Assembly: GCF_004364125.1 (NCBI RefSeq)
Contig: NZ_SNZV01000005.1
Span: 418,185 to 482,184 of the forward strand
Length of the DNA: 64,000 nt
Reading direction: 5' to 3'
Source: Sphingobacterium paludis
GTDB lineage: Bacteria; Bacteroidota; Bacteroidia; Sphingobacteriales; Sphingobacteriaceae
The translations under genes were made by a program, and so were the position numbers. Of this stretch, positions 54,590-63,264 are shown in pieces. The notes beneath the pieces were generated by a model. It saw only the letters and a list, made by a program, of their open reading frames with translations, had not been told where the DNA came from and did no database searches. Numbering within the stretch: the first letter of the stretch is position 1; each line of letters begins with the position of its first letter.

Positions 54590-55501
54590 TTAAGCTGCGG
54601 GTTGTTTCTTCACCTTTCTTCTTTTAACGGTTACGGATTCTTTTACGAGCACATCAGCGGATACTTCGCGTTCTGCTTTATCGACTTCATTATTCCGGAC
54701 TTCTTCCCTCTTAGACTGCTCGTGCAAGGTAAATTCCCAACACATCTGGCCTAACATGGATAGGAAGCTGTACAGCAGCTCGCCATCAGTTCCTAAAGCT
54801 CTTAAGAGAAGCGTATCCTCCGCCGCATACGTAAATCCAAACGCGATATCTTCATACTCGCCTGATAAAATTTCATCAAACTCCGCCTTCATAGCTTTTG
54901 CCCACGGCCCGCTATACATGAATGTAGCTTGATGTGTGTACGATTCGAAAAAAAGCAATTTTTGAATCGGTTGTACCTTGGGCATTAAGCACTGATTATC
55001 CGTAAGAATAAGCCTTCCGTTTCTAAAAATTTCTGTCCGGCTGTGCAGCTTCTCAAACTGGAAGACTTCATCCATATAGATACGTCCGGCGCTGATAATG
55101 TCACCCCAAATAAGCGTAGCATCATCGGCCATATCAATGCGATTGCTTGCGTAGAAAATGGCATCCTTAAACGGCGTGACGGGGTGCGGTACATAATGCA
55201 ACACACTCTTCGCTGACAATTTCATGTGTGTATGTTGATAAGCTCCATTTTTCATAGAGTGTAGCTTATTAAAAGATTGCGTAAACAGCTTTACATGGGC
55301 ATCGTTCTTCACATTGACATCAATGGTCAGCATGTCGCCATCCATAATACCTGGCGAAGCACTCATAATGATCATCTCAAGATGCTTCTGCGCACGAGGT
55401 GATCCGTAGTGGGTCAATTTATAAGGCGCATTGTGGAAGCTCTCCTTGAGCACGCTATACGCTCCCTCTCGTTCGGCATTGATCTTGATCGTACTTTCCA
55501 T
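54590..55501 (-). CDS. ureD: Urease accessory protein UreD
   Basis: A 303-residue UreD/UreH, the scaffold that holds urease apoprotein, UreF and UreG for nickel insertion. Recognisable are LTHYGSPRAQKHLEMIIMSA near the start, LSAKSVLHYVPHPVTPFKDA and DMADDATLIWGDIISAGR in the middle. The C terminus has a lysine-rich extension (ESVTVKRRKVKKQP). It lies between ureG (six bases) and hypA. Confidence 0.9.
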   Translation of the reverse strand: MESTIKINAEREGAYSVLKESFHNAPYKLTHYGSPRAQKHLEMIIMSASPGIMDGDMLTIDVNVKNDAHVKLFTQSFNKLHSMKNGAYQHTHMKLSAKSVLHYVPHPVTPFKDAIFYASNRIDMADDATLIWGDIISAGRIYMDEVFQFEKLHSRTEIFRNGRLILTDNQCLMPKVQPIQKLLFFESYTHQATFMYSGPWAKAMKAEFDEILSGEYEDIAFGFTYAAEDTLLLRALGTDGELLYSFLSMLGQMCWEFTLHEQSKREEVRNNEVDKAEREVSADVLVKESVTVKRRKVKKQPAA

Positions 55502-55507
55502 AAACGT

Positions 55508-56119
55508 TTAATTTTCTAATAGCGCATATTTCTTTATCCAACTCTTCACCTCTTCCAAACCCTCCAATGTCATGAGGTTCGTAAATAAGAAAGGACGCTC
55601 ACCACGCATGCGTTTCGCATCGCTTTCCATAACAGAAAGATCTGCATGCACATAAGGAGCTAGATCGATCTTATTGATTAAAAGCAAATCCGATCGTGTG
55701 ATGCCGGGTCCACCTTTTCGCGGAATTTTTTCCCCTTCGGCAACGTCAATCACAAAGATGGTCACGTCTGCCAAATCCGGGCTAAACGTGGCGGTTAAGT
55801 TATCGCCTCCACTTTCCACAAAAACGATCTGGGTGTCCGGAAACCGTTCCACCAACTCTTCTACTGCTTCAATATTCATGGATGCATCTTCCCGAATCGC
55901 AGTATGTGGGCACCCTCCCGTTTCAACACCGGCTATACGCTCGGCAGGCAGCGTTGAATTTTTTTGAAGAAACTGTGCATCTTCACGGGTATAGATGTCG
56001 TTCGTTACGACACAAATGCTGTAGTCATCCGCCATTTGTCTCGTTAAGCGTTCTATCAACGCAGTTTTACCTGAACCAACAGGCCCGGCGACGCCGATTT
56101 TAACATATTTTCTGTCCAT
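55508..56119 (-). CDS. ureG: Urease accessory GTPase UreG
   Basis: A 203-residue UreG. P-loop [17 protein letters not shown], the metal-binding [13 protein letters not shown] (CPH motif) and [18 protein letters not shown] are all intact. It drives GTP-dependent nickel insertion into the urease active site with UreD and UreF. It is nine bases after ureF and six before ureD. Confidence 0.95.
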   Translation of the reverse strand: MDRKYVKIGVAGPVGSGKTALIERLTRQMADDYSICVVTNDIYTREDAQFLQKNSTLPAERIAGVETGGCPHTAIREDASMNIEAVEELVERFPDTQIVFVESGGDNLTATFSPDLADVTIFVIDVAEGEKIPRKGGPGITRSDLLLINKIDLAPYVHADLSVMESDAKRMRGERPFLFTNLMTLEGLEEVKSWIKKYALLEN

Positions 56120-56128
56120 AAATAATCG

Positions 56129-56815
56129 TTATGAAATGTAAATCCGTGTGTATAATTTTTCATGCTGCATGCAGCGTAAATCTTGCGCTATACAGCAATT
56201 GCCCAACATCGCGTCGTCCATGTCTTTTTGGGTCGCTACAAGATCTTTAATAAGATCCTGCAGGCTGAATAATATCTTTTGTCCTTCAGTTTGGCTGATC
56301 GGCACCAACTTTGCGCAATTCGTGACTATGCCGTTCAGCGTATTGTAATAGAATGCGCTAAGCGCATCTTCATAACTGATCTGCTGCTGTTGTGCATACA
56401 TAGCAAAAGCGATGGCATAATGTCCGCCCGCTGTCCCGCCTTGAATCGCCTCCAGATAAGCCTTGCATCTTCTCAAGGATTTAAAACTCTCGACGATTTT
56501 CAGCAATCGGATGGCGAGTTTTCTGCTTGCCTCCCTTATTTCGTAGGGTGATTTCAGTGAGGATACCAACGTATCCAACGCGATCAGTTTACGCATCGAA
56601 AATTTACCCGAACAGATCTCCCATGCTTTTGAAAAAAAAGCTGCATCGTTATAGTACACGCTGTGTTTCAACATCGTTTCCGCATAATTGCGCGTCGATT
56701 CCACATCATGCACTATTCTTTTGTGGATGTAGGTTTCCAAACCGTAGGAATGCGTAAAACTCCCGATCGGAAATACAGAGTCATTAATCTGCAGAAGTGT
56801 CAACAAAGGATTCAT
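56129..56815 (-). CDS. ureF: Urease accessory protein UreF
   Basis: A 228-residue all-helical UreF. The N-terminal LLQINDSVFPIGSFTHSYGL motif and later GGTAGGHYAIAFAMYAQQ are characteristic. It gates GTPase activity of UreG during urease activation. It begins inside ureE1, with a 32-base overlap, and is followed by ureG. Confidence 0.92.
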   Translation of the reverse strand: MNPLLTLLQINDSVFPIGSFTHSYGLETYIHKRIVHDVESTRNYAETMLKHSVYYNDAAFFSKAWEICSGKFSMRKLIALDTLVSSLKSPYEIREASRKLAIRLLKIVESFKSLRRCKAYLEAIQGGTAGGHYAIAFAMYAQQQQISYEDALSAFYYNTLNGIVTNCAKLVPISQTEGQKILFSLQDLIKDLVATQKDMDDAMLGNCCIAQDLRCMQHEKLYTRIYIS

Positions 56816-57311
56816 GTACTGTTTTTGCTAATGTGATTTTAAATTTTGTTTTCCGCGTCCACGTATGGATCTTCAGCGTTTGTGTTTGTTCCAGGGTACG
56901 CTCTTCAACGTGTACCGTTATGCCCCTTTTCATGAACAACATACGCAACGGCTCCTCGTAGGCGATCAGCACCTCATCGGCAGCAGGTATCGCGATGGGC
57001 AAGTGCCTGTTGCCTATTTCAAAGCAAACACCTGCCATTTCTATCTTATTCTTTGGCTGTATCACAAGGCACAGGCAGGGTAATATCTTGACCACGATGC
57101 AGGCGTATGAATCGGTATAAAGCACATCGCCATTCCGGAGGACGGTTCCGCTGAGATTTCTGATGCCAATCTCTTGCCCACTTTGCGTAAACTTACGAAG
57201 CACGCCTCTATCGAGTTCATGCCAGGCCAAGTCCAGAACATCCAGATTAAGACCAGCGAATTTCTCCGCGTGCTGTAAAATATTGCCCGCTATGCCTTGT
57301 GACAAGATCAT
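56784..57311 (-). CDS. ureE1: Urease accessory protein UreE
   Basis: A 175-residue UreE nickel metallochaperone. The key motif CFEIGNRHLPIAIPAADEV is intact. A C-terminal His-rich nickel-binding tail, common in UreE, is absent; the tail is Thr/Lys-rich. Its start overlaps the ureC stop by one base. A second, divergent UreE lies further down the operon (53061-53504). Confidence 0.88.
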   Translation of the reverse strand: MILSQGIAGNILQHAEKFAGLNLDVLDLAWHELDRGVLRKFTQSGQEIGIRNLSGTVLRNGDVLYTDSYACIVVKILPCLCLVIQPKNKIEMAGVCFEIGNRHLPIAIPAADEVLIAYEEPLRMLFMKRGITVHVEERTLEQTQTLKIHTWTRKTKFKITLAKTVHESFVDTSAD

Positions 57312-59164
57312 TAAAATAAGAAATAGCGTTGTGCCATAGGTAGTTCAGCTAACGGCTCGCAGCGCGCCAACACCCCATCCACGGTTACATCATAGGTTTC
57401 GGGATCCACGACAATATTTGGCGTTGCATCGTTATGCACCATGTCCTTTTTCATCACCGTACGACAGCCCATTACCGGTAAGCTTTTTCTTGCAAGCTTT
57501 AAGGAATCGATGGTACCATTGTCAATAGATACTTTAGACACAAAGTTGAAGCAAATGCTGCTTAGTGCCTTACCAAAGTTTCCGAACATCTGCCGATAGA
57601 CGATAGGCTGTGGCGTGGGTATCGACGCGTTTGCATCGCCCATCTTCGAACCTAATATCATTCCGCCCTTGATGATCATTTCTGGCTTAACGCCAAATAG
57701 TTCAGGCTTCCACAAAACGAGATCTGCATATTTCCCAGCTTCTATGGATCCTACATAGCTATCAATACCATGCGCTTTTGCAGGGTTGATCGTGAACTTA
57801 GATACATAGCGCTTCACTCGGAAATTATCATGGCCTGTCCCTTTATCACGTTCTAATGGGCCACGTTGCACTTTCATTTTATGTGCCGTCTGGAATGTAC
57901 GGGAAATGACCTCGCCTACGCGCCCCATCGCCTGACTGTCCGAACTCATGATAGAAAACACCCCCATATCCTGCAGAATATCTTCCGCAGCAATAGTTTG
58001 CGGACGGATACGCGAATCGGCAAACGCTACATCTTCCTTCACGTTTTTATCTAAATGGTGACACACCATCAACATATCTAAATGTTCCTCAGCGGTATTT
58101 ACCGTAAATGGCTTGGTCGGGTTGGTCGACGCTGGTAATATGTTCGGATACATCGATATTTTGATAATGTCGGGCGCGTGGCCACCGCCTGCACCTTCGG
58201 TGTGGAAGGTATGGATCACCCGGCCATCAATTGCTGCCACCGTGTCTTCCAGAAATCCAGCCTCATTTAAGGTATCGGTATGGATGGCTACTTGCACATC
58301 ATATTTATCAGCAACTTTCAATGCCGCATCAATCGTTGATGGTGTAGCTCCCCAATCTTCGTGAATCTTAACACCAAGTGCACCGGCTTCAATTTGTTCT
58401 TCAATAGGTCGTGTTGTGGAAACATTCCCTTTTCCGAAGAATCCCACATTGATCGGCAGATTCTCAAAAGCTTCTAACATTTTATGGATAAACCATTTGC
58501 CTGAGGTTACCGTCGTTGCATTCGTACCATCAGCCGGCCCGGTGCCGCCACCAATAAACGTAGTCACGCCACTATAAAGCGCGGTCTCTATCTGTGTAGG
58601 GCTTATAAAGTGGATGTGTGTATCGATACCGCCCGCAGTCATAATCATCCCGGCACCACCATGCACTTCGGTGGATGGGCCAATGATCATACCTTCCGTT
58701 ACACCGTCTTGCACATCCGGATTTCCCGCTTTACCTATCCCAACAATTTTTCCATCCTTGATACCCACATCGGCTTTCACAATGCCCCAATGGTCAATGA
58801 TAATGACGTTGTTGATACAAAAATCCAGCACATCTTCATCGCGCAACGCCCGCGCGGATTGGCCCATACCGTCGCGAATAGTTTTTCCACCACCAAACTT
58901 GTTTTCTTCGCCATATACGGCATAGTCCTTCTCGATTTCAATCAGCAGTTCCGTGTCTGCCAGACGAACCCTATCGCCGGCTGTAGGGCCAAAAAGTGAG
59001 GCATATTTGTCTCGAGGTATATAAAGTTCACCATCCACATAGCGGATCGATGATTTATCAAGTCCTAGTTTTTCGAGACCCAAAGCGTTTAATTTTGTCG
59101 TGGCAACACTTGCTGAAGCCAGCCCCACGATTTTAATCCAGTCTCTTCTATTCCATTCACCCAT
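57311..59164 (-). CDS. ureC: Urease alpha subunit with N-terminal twin-arginine-like extension
   Basis: A 617-residue UreC, hydrolysing urea to ammonia and carbamate at a dinickel centre. Active-site motifs are intact: GGIDTHIHF, the carbamylated lysine K266 ([10 protein letters not shown]217 in Klebsiella numbering), [21 protein letters not shown] with the mobile-flap His region, and [12 protein letters not shown]. The normal protein would start near [19 protein letters not shown]. Here it has 49 extra residues: [20 protein letters not shown] contains an RRxWIK twin-arginine motif and a moderately hydrophobic stretch. The ATG at 59164 lies 17 bases after ureB. An internal GTG (YVDG, about residue 43) is a weak alternative. 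Confidence 0.95.
   Translation of the reverse strand: MGEWNRRDWIKIVGLASASVATTKLNALGLEKLGLDKSSIRYVDGELYIPRDKYASLFGPTAGDRVRLADTELLIEIEKDYAVYGEENKFGGGKTIRDGMGQSARALRDEDVLDFCINNVIIIDHWGIVKADVGIKDGKIVGIGKAGNPDVQDGVTEGMIIGPSTEVHGGAGMIMTAGGIDTHIHFISPTQIETALYSGVTTFIGGGTGPADGTNATTVTSGKWFIHKMLEAFENLPINVGFFGKGNVSTTRPIEEQIEAGALGVKIHEDWGATPSTIDAALKVADKYDVQVAIHTDTLNEAGFLEDTVAAIDGRVIHTFHTEGAGGGHAPDIIKISMYPNILPASTNPTKPFTVNTAEEHLDMLMVCHHLDKNVKEDVAFADSRIRPQTIAAEDILQDMGVFSIMSSDSQAMGRVGEVISRTFQTAHKMKVQRGPLERDKGTGHDNFRVKRYVSKFTINPAKAHGIDSYVGSIEAGKYADLVLWKPELFGVKPEMIIKGGMILGSKMGDANASIPTPQPIVYRQMFGNFGKALSSICFNFVSKVSIDNGTIDSLKLARKSLPVMGCRTVMKKDMVHNDATPNIVVDPETYDVTVDGVLARCEPLAELPMAQRYFLF
59030..59164 (-). other. Tat-like N-terminal signal region within UreC
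   Basis: The first ~45 residues of UreC carry two arginines followed by D-W-I-K and the segment [12 protein letters not shown], close to the S/T-R-R-x-F-L-K pattern of twin-arginine signals. No obvious AxA cleavage site follows, so it may act as an uncleaved anchor, a weak Tat signal, or may be non-functional. Confidence 0.6.
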
Positions 59165-59181
59165 TGCAATTCTGTTTTAAG

Positions 59182-59553
59182 TTATTGAGAAGATTTATAG
59201 TTTTGTTTTTTCATTTTGGCTATTGCCGCGGTCTTCACCTTCTCCTTGGTGTAGTTGCCGTTGGTCAATCCGTTGAATCCGTGTATTTCTTTGGCGCCGC
59301 CAATCTCTACCAATATCACATCTTTTTTCTCTCCCGGTTCAAACCGAACGGCGGTGCTTGACGGAATATTGAGTCGCATACCAAAGGTCTTTTCACGGTC
59401 AAATGCCAATGCTTTATTTACTTCAAAAAAATGATAGTGCGATCCCACTTGTATAGGACGATCGCCGGTATTTGCCACCGAAACGGTCACCGTGCGGTAG
59501 CCCGCATTGGCTTTGATGTCATCTGCTTTTAGAAAGTATTCTCCAGGTACCAT
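59182..59553 (-). CDS. ureB: Urease beta subunit
   Basis: A 123-residue UreB. The conserved [16 protein letters not shown] start, [35 protein letters not shown] and the [10 protein letters not shown] tail are present. No signal peptide or twin-arginine motif is present, in contrast to UreC. It lies 18 bases after ureA and 17 before ureC. Confidence 0.95.
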   Translation of the reverse strand: MVPGEYFLKADDIKANAGYRTVTVSVANTGDRPIQVGSHYHFFEVNKALAFDREKTFGMRLNIPSSTAVRFEPGEKKDVILVEIGGAKEIHGFNGLTNGNYTKEKVKTAAIAKMKKQNYKSSQ

Positions 59554-59571
59554 AAGTATCTTTATTTTTTG

Positions 59572-59874
59572 TTAACGAATAGGGTTATGGACGGTAACCA
59601 ACTTGGTTCCATCCGGAAATGTAACTTCGATTTGTACATCATGGATCATTTCTGGAACGCCTTCCATCACCTGTTTACGCTTCAAGAGGGTCGTTCCCCA
59701 TTCCATCAGCTCGGCTACACTTTTACCATCTCTGGCCTTTTCCATCAACTCGGCACTGATGTAGGCTATACTTTCCGGATAATTGAGTTTTAGCCCCCTT
59801 TTTAATCGCTTTGCCGCTAGTTCTCCTGCTAGATGCAACATTAACTTTTCAGTTTCTCTTGGTGTTAAATGCAT
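59572..59874 (-). CDS. ureA: Urease gamma subunit
   Basis: A 100-residue UreA with [20 protein letters not shown] at the start and [19 protein letters not shown] in the middle, as usual. It is a separate subunit (not fused to UreB as in Helicobacter), giving a three-subunit urease. It is preceded by the porin gene, 42 bases upstream in transcription order. Confidence 0.95.
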   Translation of the reverse strand: MHLTPRETEKLMLHLAGELAAKRLKRGLKLNYPESIAYISAELMEKARDGKSVAELMEWGTTLLKRKQVMEGVPEMIHDVQIEVTFPDGTKLVTVHNPIR

Positions 59875-59916
59875 GCTGTTTGACTATAAAATAAAACCAT
59901 TATATTGCGTATGTTT

Positions 59917-61116
59917 TTAATAGACCGGTATGGTGAAGTATCCACCCAGCGCCAATCTATTAAATTGTGTCTTGGCCAGGGCAGTACGATCCGCATAGGA
60001 AACGTTGTTTCCGATGTATCCCAAGTAGAATCTGAAATCCTGGCTTTTGAAGGGTTTGTGTTGTAAGGCCGCGAAGTAGGTGTAGTTTGTTCGGAAATCA
60101 TTACCCAATGCCTCGTCATCATTCGTGCCGGCTGTTTCCACGGCGCCTTTAACGGCTATCTCCCACTTATCCGTAAGGAATTGGTCATAACGTAGCACGG
60201 CCGATTTGTACGTTACGTTTTGGGCCAGCTGGCGTGCTTCGCCTGTGATTGCATAAAAATCGTTTACAGCGCGTGAAGCGATCAGCGCGTGATCGGTTCC
60301 CATATGGGTGTATTGCAGATCGAGATAGACCATTTGCCGCTCCGTTTTAAACTTATTGGCCAAGGATAGCGCTTGCGTTGGTTTTCCCTCTGCAAACTGT
60401 GCTAGATTATACGACCATTTTGTTTGAAAACGACGATCTGCAAACGCGCCAGTCCACGTAAGGTAACCTCCTATAGGTGCCTTCGCGCGTTGAATACTGC
60501 CCGCAGTAAAACCATTACTTGTTAGATGGTTGTCAAATGTATTGTTGACAGTATTGTAGAGCTGTAGATGCAGGCCATGGTTGTTATTGACTTGATACGA
60601 TAACTTTCCACCGACCACAAAAAGATTGAGTATACGGTCAACATAGTCCGTAAATAAGAATTCATAAATGGGGTTGTTCTCAAATTCATACGAACCGACC
60701 ATCGCACTTTGCTTACCCACACTGATGGTCCAGTCATTCCGCTTTCCAAACTTATAATCGACTTGTGCAAAATCCAATGCCTGGGAGGAATTATCCAGAC
60801 CAGATTGCGCGAACGGCCGGTTCAGCCTGAACCGGATCTTGTAAGACAATCTATCGTTATATTCTCCATGAAAAAGGATACGTGCTTCGTCCAAATTAAA
60901 GCGTGTTAACGCTTCATCCTTTCCCAAATTATCTGCGTCCAAAGCGGCGCGGATCAAAAAGTCAAATTTAAACAGCTGTGCACGATCTGGCTCCGTTGTT
61001 GTCGTGGAGTCGATCTGGGAATCATCATTCCTATTTAGAAGTGAAGAGCGAGCCTCCTGCCCAGATAAAGTAGACAGGGATAATAGAGCGGCAACAATAA
61101 GTGAGACGTGTTTCAT
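59917..61116 (-). CDS. Phosphate-selective-type (OprP/OprO-like) porin
   Basis: A 399-residue outer-membrane beta-barrel protein. A signal peptide ends near LSTLSGQEA. Alternating-strand sequence follows, such as RLSYKIRFRLNRPF and WTISVGKQSAMVGSYEF, and it ends ALGGYFTIPVY with an aromatic C-terminal residue, as required for barrel assembly. The family conducts small solutes; in front of urease genes a role in urea or nickel passage is plausible but unproven. It is the first gene of the urease operon, 77 bases after the two-component system. Confidence 0.8.
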   Translation of the reverse strand: MKHVSLIVAALLSLSTLSGQEARSSLLNRNDDSQIDSTTTTEPDRAQLFKFDFLIRAALDADNLGKDEALTRFNLDEARILFHGEYNDRLSYKIRFRLNRPFAQSGLDNSSQALDFAQVDYKFGKRNDWTISVGKQSAMVGSYEFENNPIYEFLFTDYVDRILNLFVVGGKLSYQVNNNHGLHLQLYNTVNNTFDNHLTSNGFTAGSIQRAKAPIGGYLTWTGAFADRRFQTKWSYNLAQFAEGKPTQALSLANKFKTERQMVYLDLQYTHMGTDHALIASRAVNDFYAITGEARQLAQNVTYKSAVLRYDQFLTDKWEIAVKGAVETAGTNDDEALGNDFRTNYTYFAALQHKPFKSQDFRFYLGYIGNNVSYADRTALAKTQFNRLALGGYFTIPVY

Positions 61117-61193
61117 AAAGTAACGTGAAATACCTTTTCATCAAGTATATCACCTCGGCTTTAGAAAACAATAAGAATAACATTAAAATGATC

Positions 61194-62576
61194 TTAGAGG
61201 TTATCATTTCTGGGCAATAAGATGCGAACATTCGTTCCTTCACCTTCTTTTGAGCGGAGCAGAAGATCACCGTCATGATGGTCGATAATATTTTTTGCCA
61301 GCAATAAACCAAGGCCGGTTCCATGGATGTCTTGCGCATTGGACGCGCGATAGAACGAGTCGTAAACAAATCTCTGCTCGTGGTCTGGAATACCAATGCC
61401 TTTATCGACGATATCAATGACCACATTATTTTTTTGTATGCCCAACGAAATGATTACGTCATCGTCTTTACCATATTTGCAGGCATTAGACACCAGGTTA
61501 CTTAGGGCGATAAAAAGCAAGTCAGCATTGCCGTACACTTCTAATGAGCCCGCATTTTCCGGCATCGCATCAAAATCAAGTTGAATGGACTGATGACGAA
61601 AAGCTTTATGCTCAGAATCGATTACTTTAAACAGCACCTCATCTATACGTACGACATGATAGTCTTTCTTCGTATCGTCTAAGCCTGAACGAGCCACCGT
61701 CAACAAGCTGTTTATCATGGTGATAATTCGATCCGTTTCGGTCACGATATTTCGAACAGACCATGCGGTTTCGTCTGCTAATTTTTCTTTCCGCAGGATA
61801 AGTTCGGCCTCTCCACGAATTATTGTTAATGGTGTGCGAAAAGAGTGCGACGCATTGGCGATAAATCGCTTTTGTGATTTCACGGATATTTCGAGCCGGC
61901 TGATCATGTCATTAAAGCTGTCTATAAGCATAGTCACCTCGTCTTTTACATCATTTGTATTTTGCAACCTAAGACTTAAGTTGGAGATACTAATCTTATC
62001 AATCTCTTCATTAATAACGGTAATGGGACGCATAATATGCTTAGCAAAAAGATAAGAAATCAGTGCAACGATACATGCGCAGAATAGGCCAGCGTTGACT
62101 AACGTGCGGTCTAAGATCCCCTGCTCCCCGAGGCCATAATCATCTCTTCCAGAAGACACCACAATCAGATCTTTGCCTTTATGGTTATTTTCGAAATACA
62201 AAGCCAAATAAGCTGTATCGCCAGCCATATACTGAGCTTGTCCAGATGAAATGACTTCTTTGTAAAAAGATGGCGGTACAGGCAAGCCGGGTCGGCCCTC
62301 TACCTGAGTCTGGCCCCTGTCTACGCGTATAATATAATCCTTCCCTGCCGATAACTGCCGAAGGTAGACCCGCATTATTTCATAGTATATTTCATTAATA
62401 TACTCCTCTTCTTCAATAATGTGCTTACCGACGATCTGGGCATTTTCTTCAAGACGGTGAAAAAATTTGGTTCGGAGACTGTCCCTCGTAAAATAGGAGA
62501 TATAAATCGCAAAGCCCACAATGAGCGCCCAACAGATTAAATTGAAAAGAAGTATTATTTTAGTTCTTTGCTTCAT
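61194..62576 (-). CDS. Sensor histidine kinase with HAMP domain
   Basis: A 460-residue kinase: membrane segments at about residues 9-28 and 161-182 enclosing a periplasmic sensor region, a HAMP linker (KHIMRPITVINEEID), a HisKA domain with the phosphoacceptor box NASHSFRTPLTII, and an HATPase_c domain (LVSNACKYGKDDDV, DKGIGIPDHEQ, GTGLGLLLAKN). The residue after the phosphoacceptor His is Ser instead of the usual Glu or Asp. The ATG at 62576 overlaps the response-regulator gene by 17 bases. The position directly upstream of the urease operon suggests control of it by nickel, urea or pH; this is inference. Confidence 0.9.
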   Translation of the reverse strand: MKQRTKIILLFNLICWALIVGFAIYISYFTRDSLRTKFFHRLEENAQIVGKHIIEEEEYINEIYYEIMRVYLRQLSAGKDYIIRVDRGQTQVEGRPGLPVPPSFYKEVISSGQAQYMAGDTAYLALYFENNHKGKDLIVVSSGRDDYGLGEQGILDRTLVNAGLFCACIVALISYLFAKHIMRPITVINEEIDKISISNLSLRLQNTNDVKDEVTMLIDSFNDMISRLEISVKSQKRFIANASHSFRTPLTIIRGEAELILRKEKLADETAWSVRNIVTETDRIITMINSLLTVARSGLDDTKKDYHVVRIDEVLFKVIDSEHKAFRHQSIQLDFDAMPENAGSLEVYGNADLLFIALSNLVSNACKYGKDDDVIISLGIQKNNVVIDIVDKGIGIPDHEQRFVYDSFYRASNAQDIHGTGLGLLLAKNIIDHHDGDLLLRSKEGEGTNVRILLPRNDNL

Positions 62577-63264
62577 CAATTTCTTTTAATACATATCCCA
62601 TTCCGACAACCGTGTGCAAGAGTTTCTTGTCGTATCCTTTATCAATTTTATTCCTTAGATAATTGATATAGACATCGACTACATTGGTACTCAGGTTAAA
62701 ATCCATTCCCCAAACACTTTCCAGTATATCCATCCGTGAAACAACCTTTTTCTGATTTTTAATCAAAAATTCCAGCAAGCGGAACTCGGTAGCGGTTAAT
62801 ATGATCTCGTTGTTTTGCCGAATTGCTATCCGGCTATCATAATCGAGTACGAGATCAGAGAAATTCAGGTTGTTGGGGCGCTCTGCTTTCTCTATTAGGA
62901 CTATTTTTCTAGAAAAACGACTGACCCGCGCTCTCAGCTCATCCATATTAAACGGTTTGGTCAGGTAATCATCTGCATCATACTTAAACCCGTCAACAAT
63001 GTCTTCTGGTTGATCTAGTGCAGAAAGTATAAGTATGGAGACCTCCCGATTGGAAGATCGTATATTTTGGCAGACCTTTAGACCATCCATCCCGGGAAGC
63101 ATAATATCTAAAATAATTAAATCATAATTGCCTGCCCGGGCCATTTCTAAGCCGGTAAGACCATTAAGTGCTACCGAAATATTAAAGTTGAGATCGGAAA
63201 GGCCGCGCCGAATAAGTGACACTACAGAACTGTCGTCTTCTATCAATAATATCTCCATGTACAT
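62560..63264 (-). CDS. OmpR-family response regulator
   Basis: A 234-residue regulator with a receiver domain (acidic pocket LIEDDSS, phosphoacceptor Asp in LIILDIMLPGMDG, and KPFNMDELRARV) and a winged-helix DNA-binding domain ending VVDVYINYLRNKIDKG and HTVVGMGYVLKE. It forms a coupled pair with the downstream kinase. Both are on the strand of the urease operon, immediately upstream of the porin gene. No target operator was identified. Confidence 0.92.
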   Translation of the reverse strand: MYMEILLIEDDSSVVSLIRRGLSDLNFNISVALNGLTGLEMARAGNYDLIILDIMLPGMDGLKVCQNIRSSNREVSILILSALDQPEDIVDGFKYDADDYLTKPFNMDELRARVSRFSRKIVLIEKAERPNNLNFSDLVLDYDSRIAIRQNNEIILTATEFRLLEFLIKNQKKVVSRMDILESVWGMDFNLSTNVVDVYINYLRNKIDKGYDKKLLHTVVGMGYVLKEIDEAKN

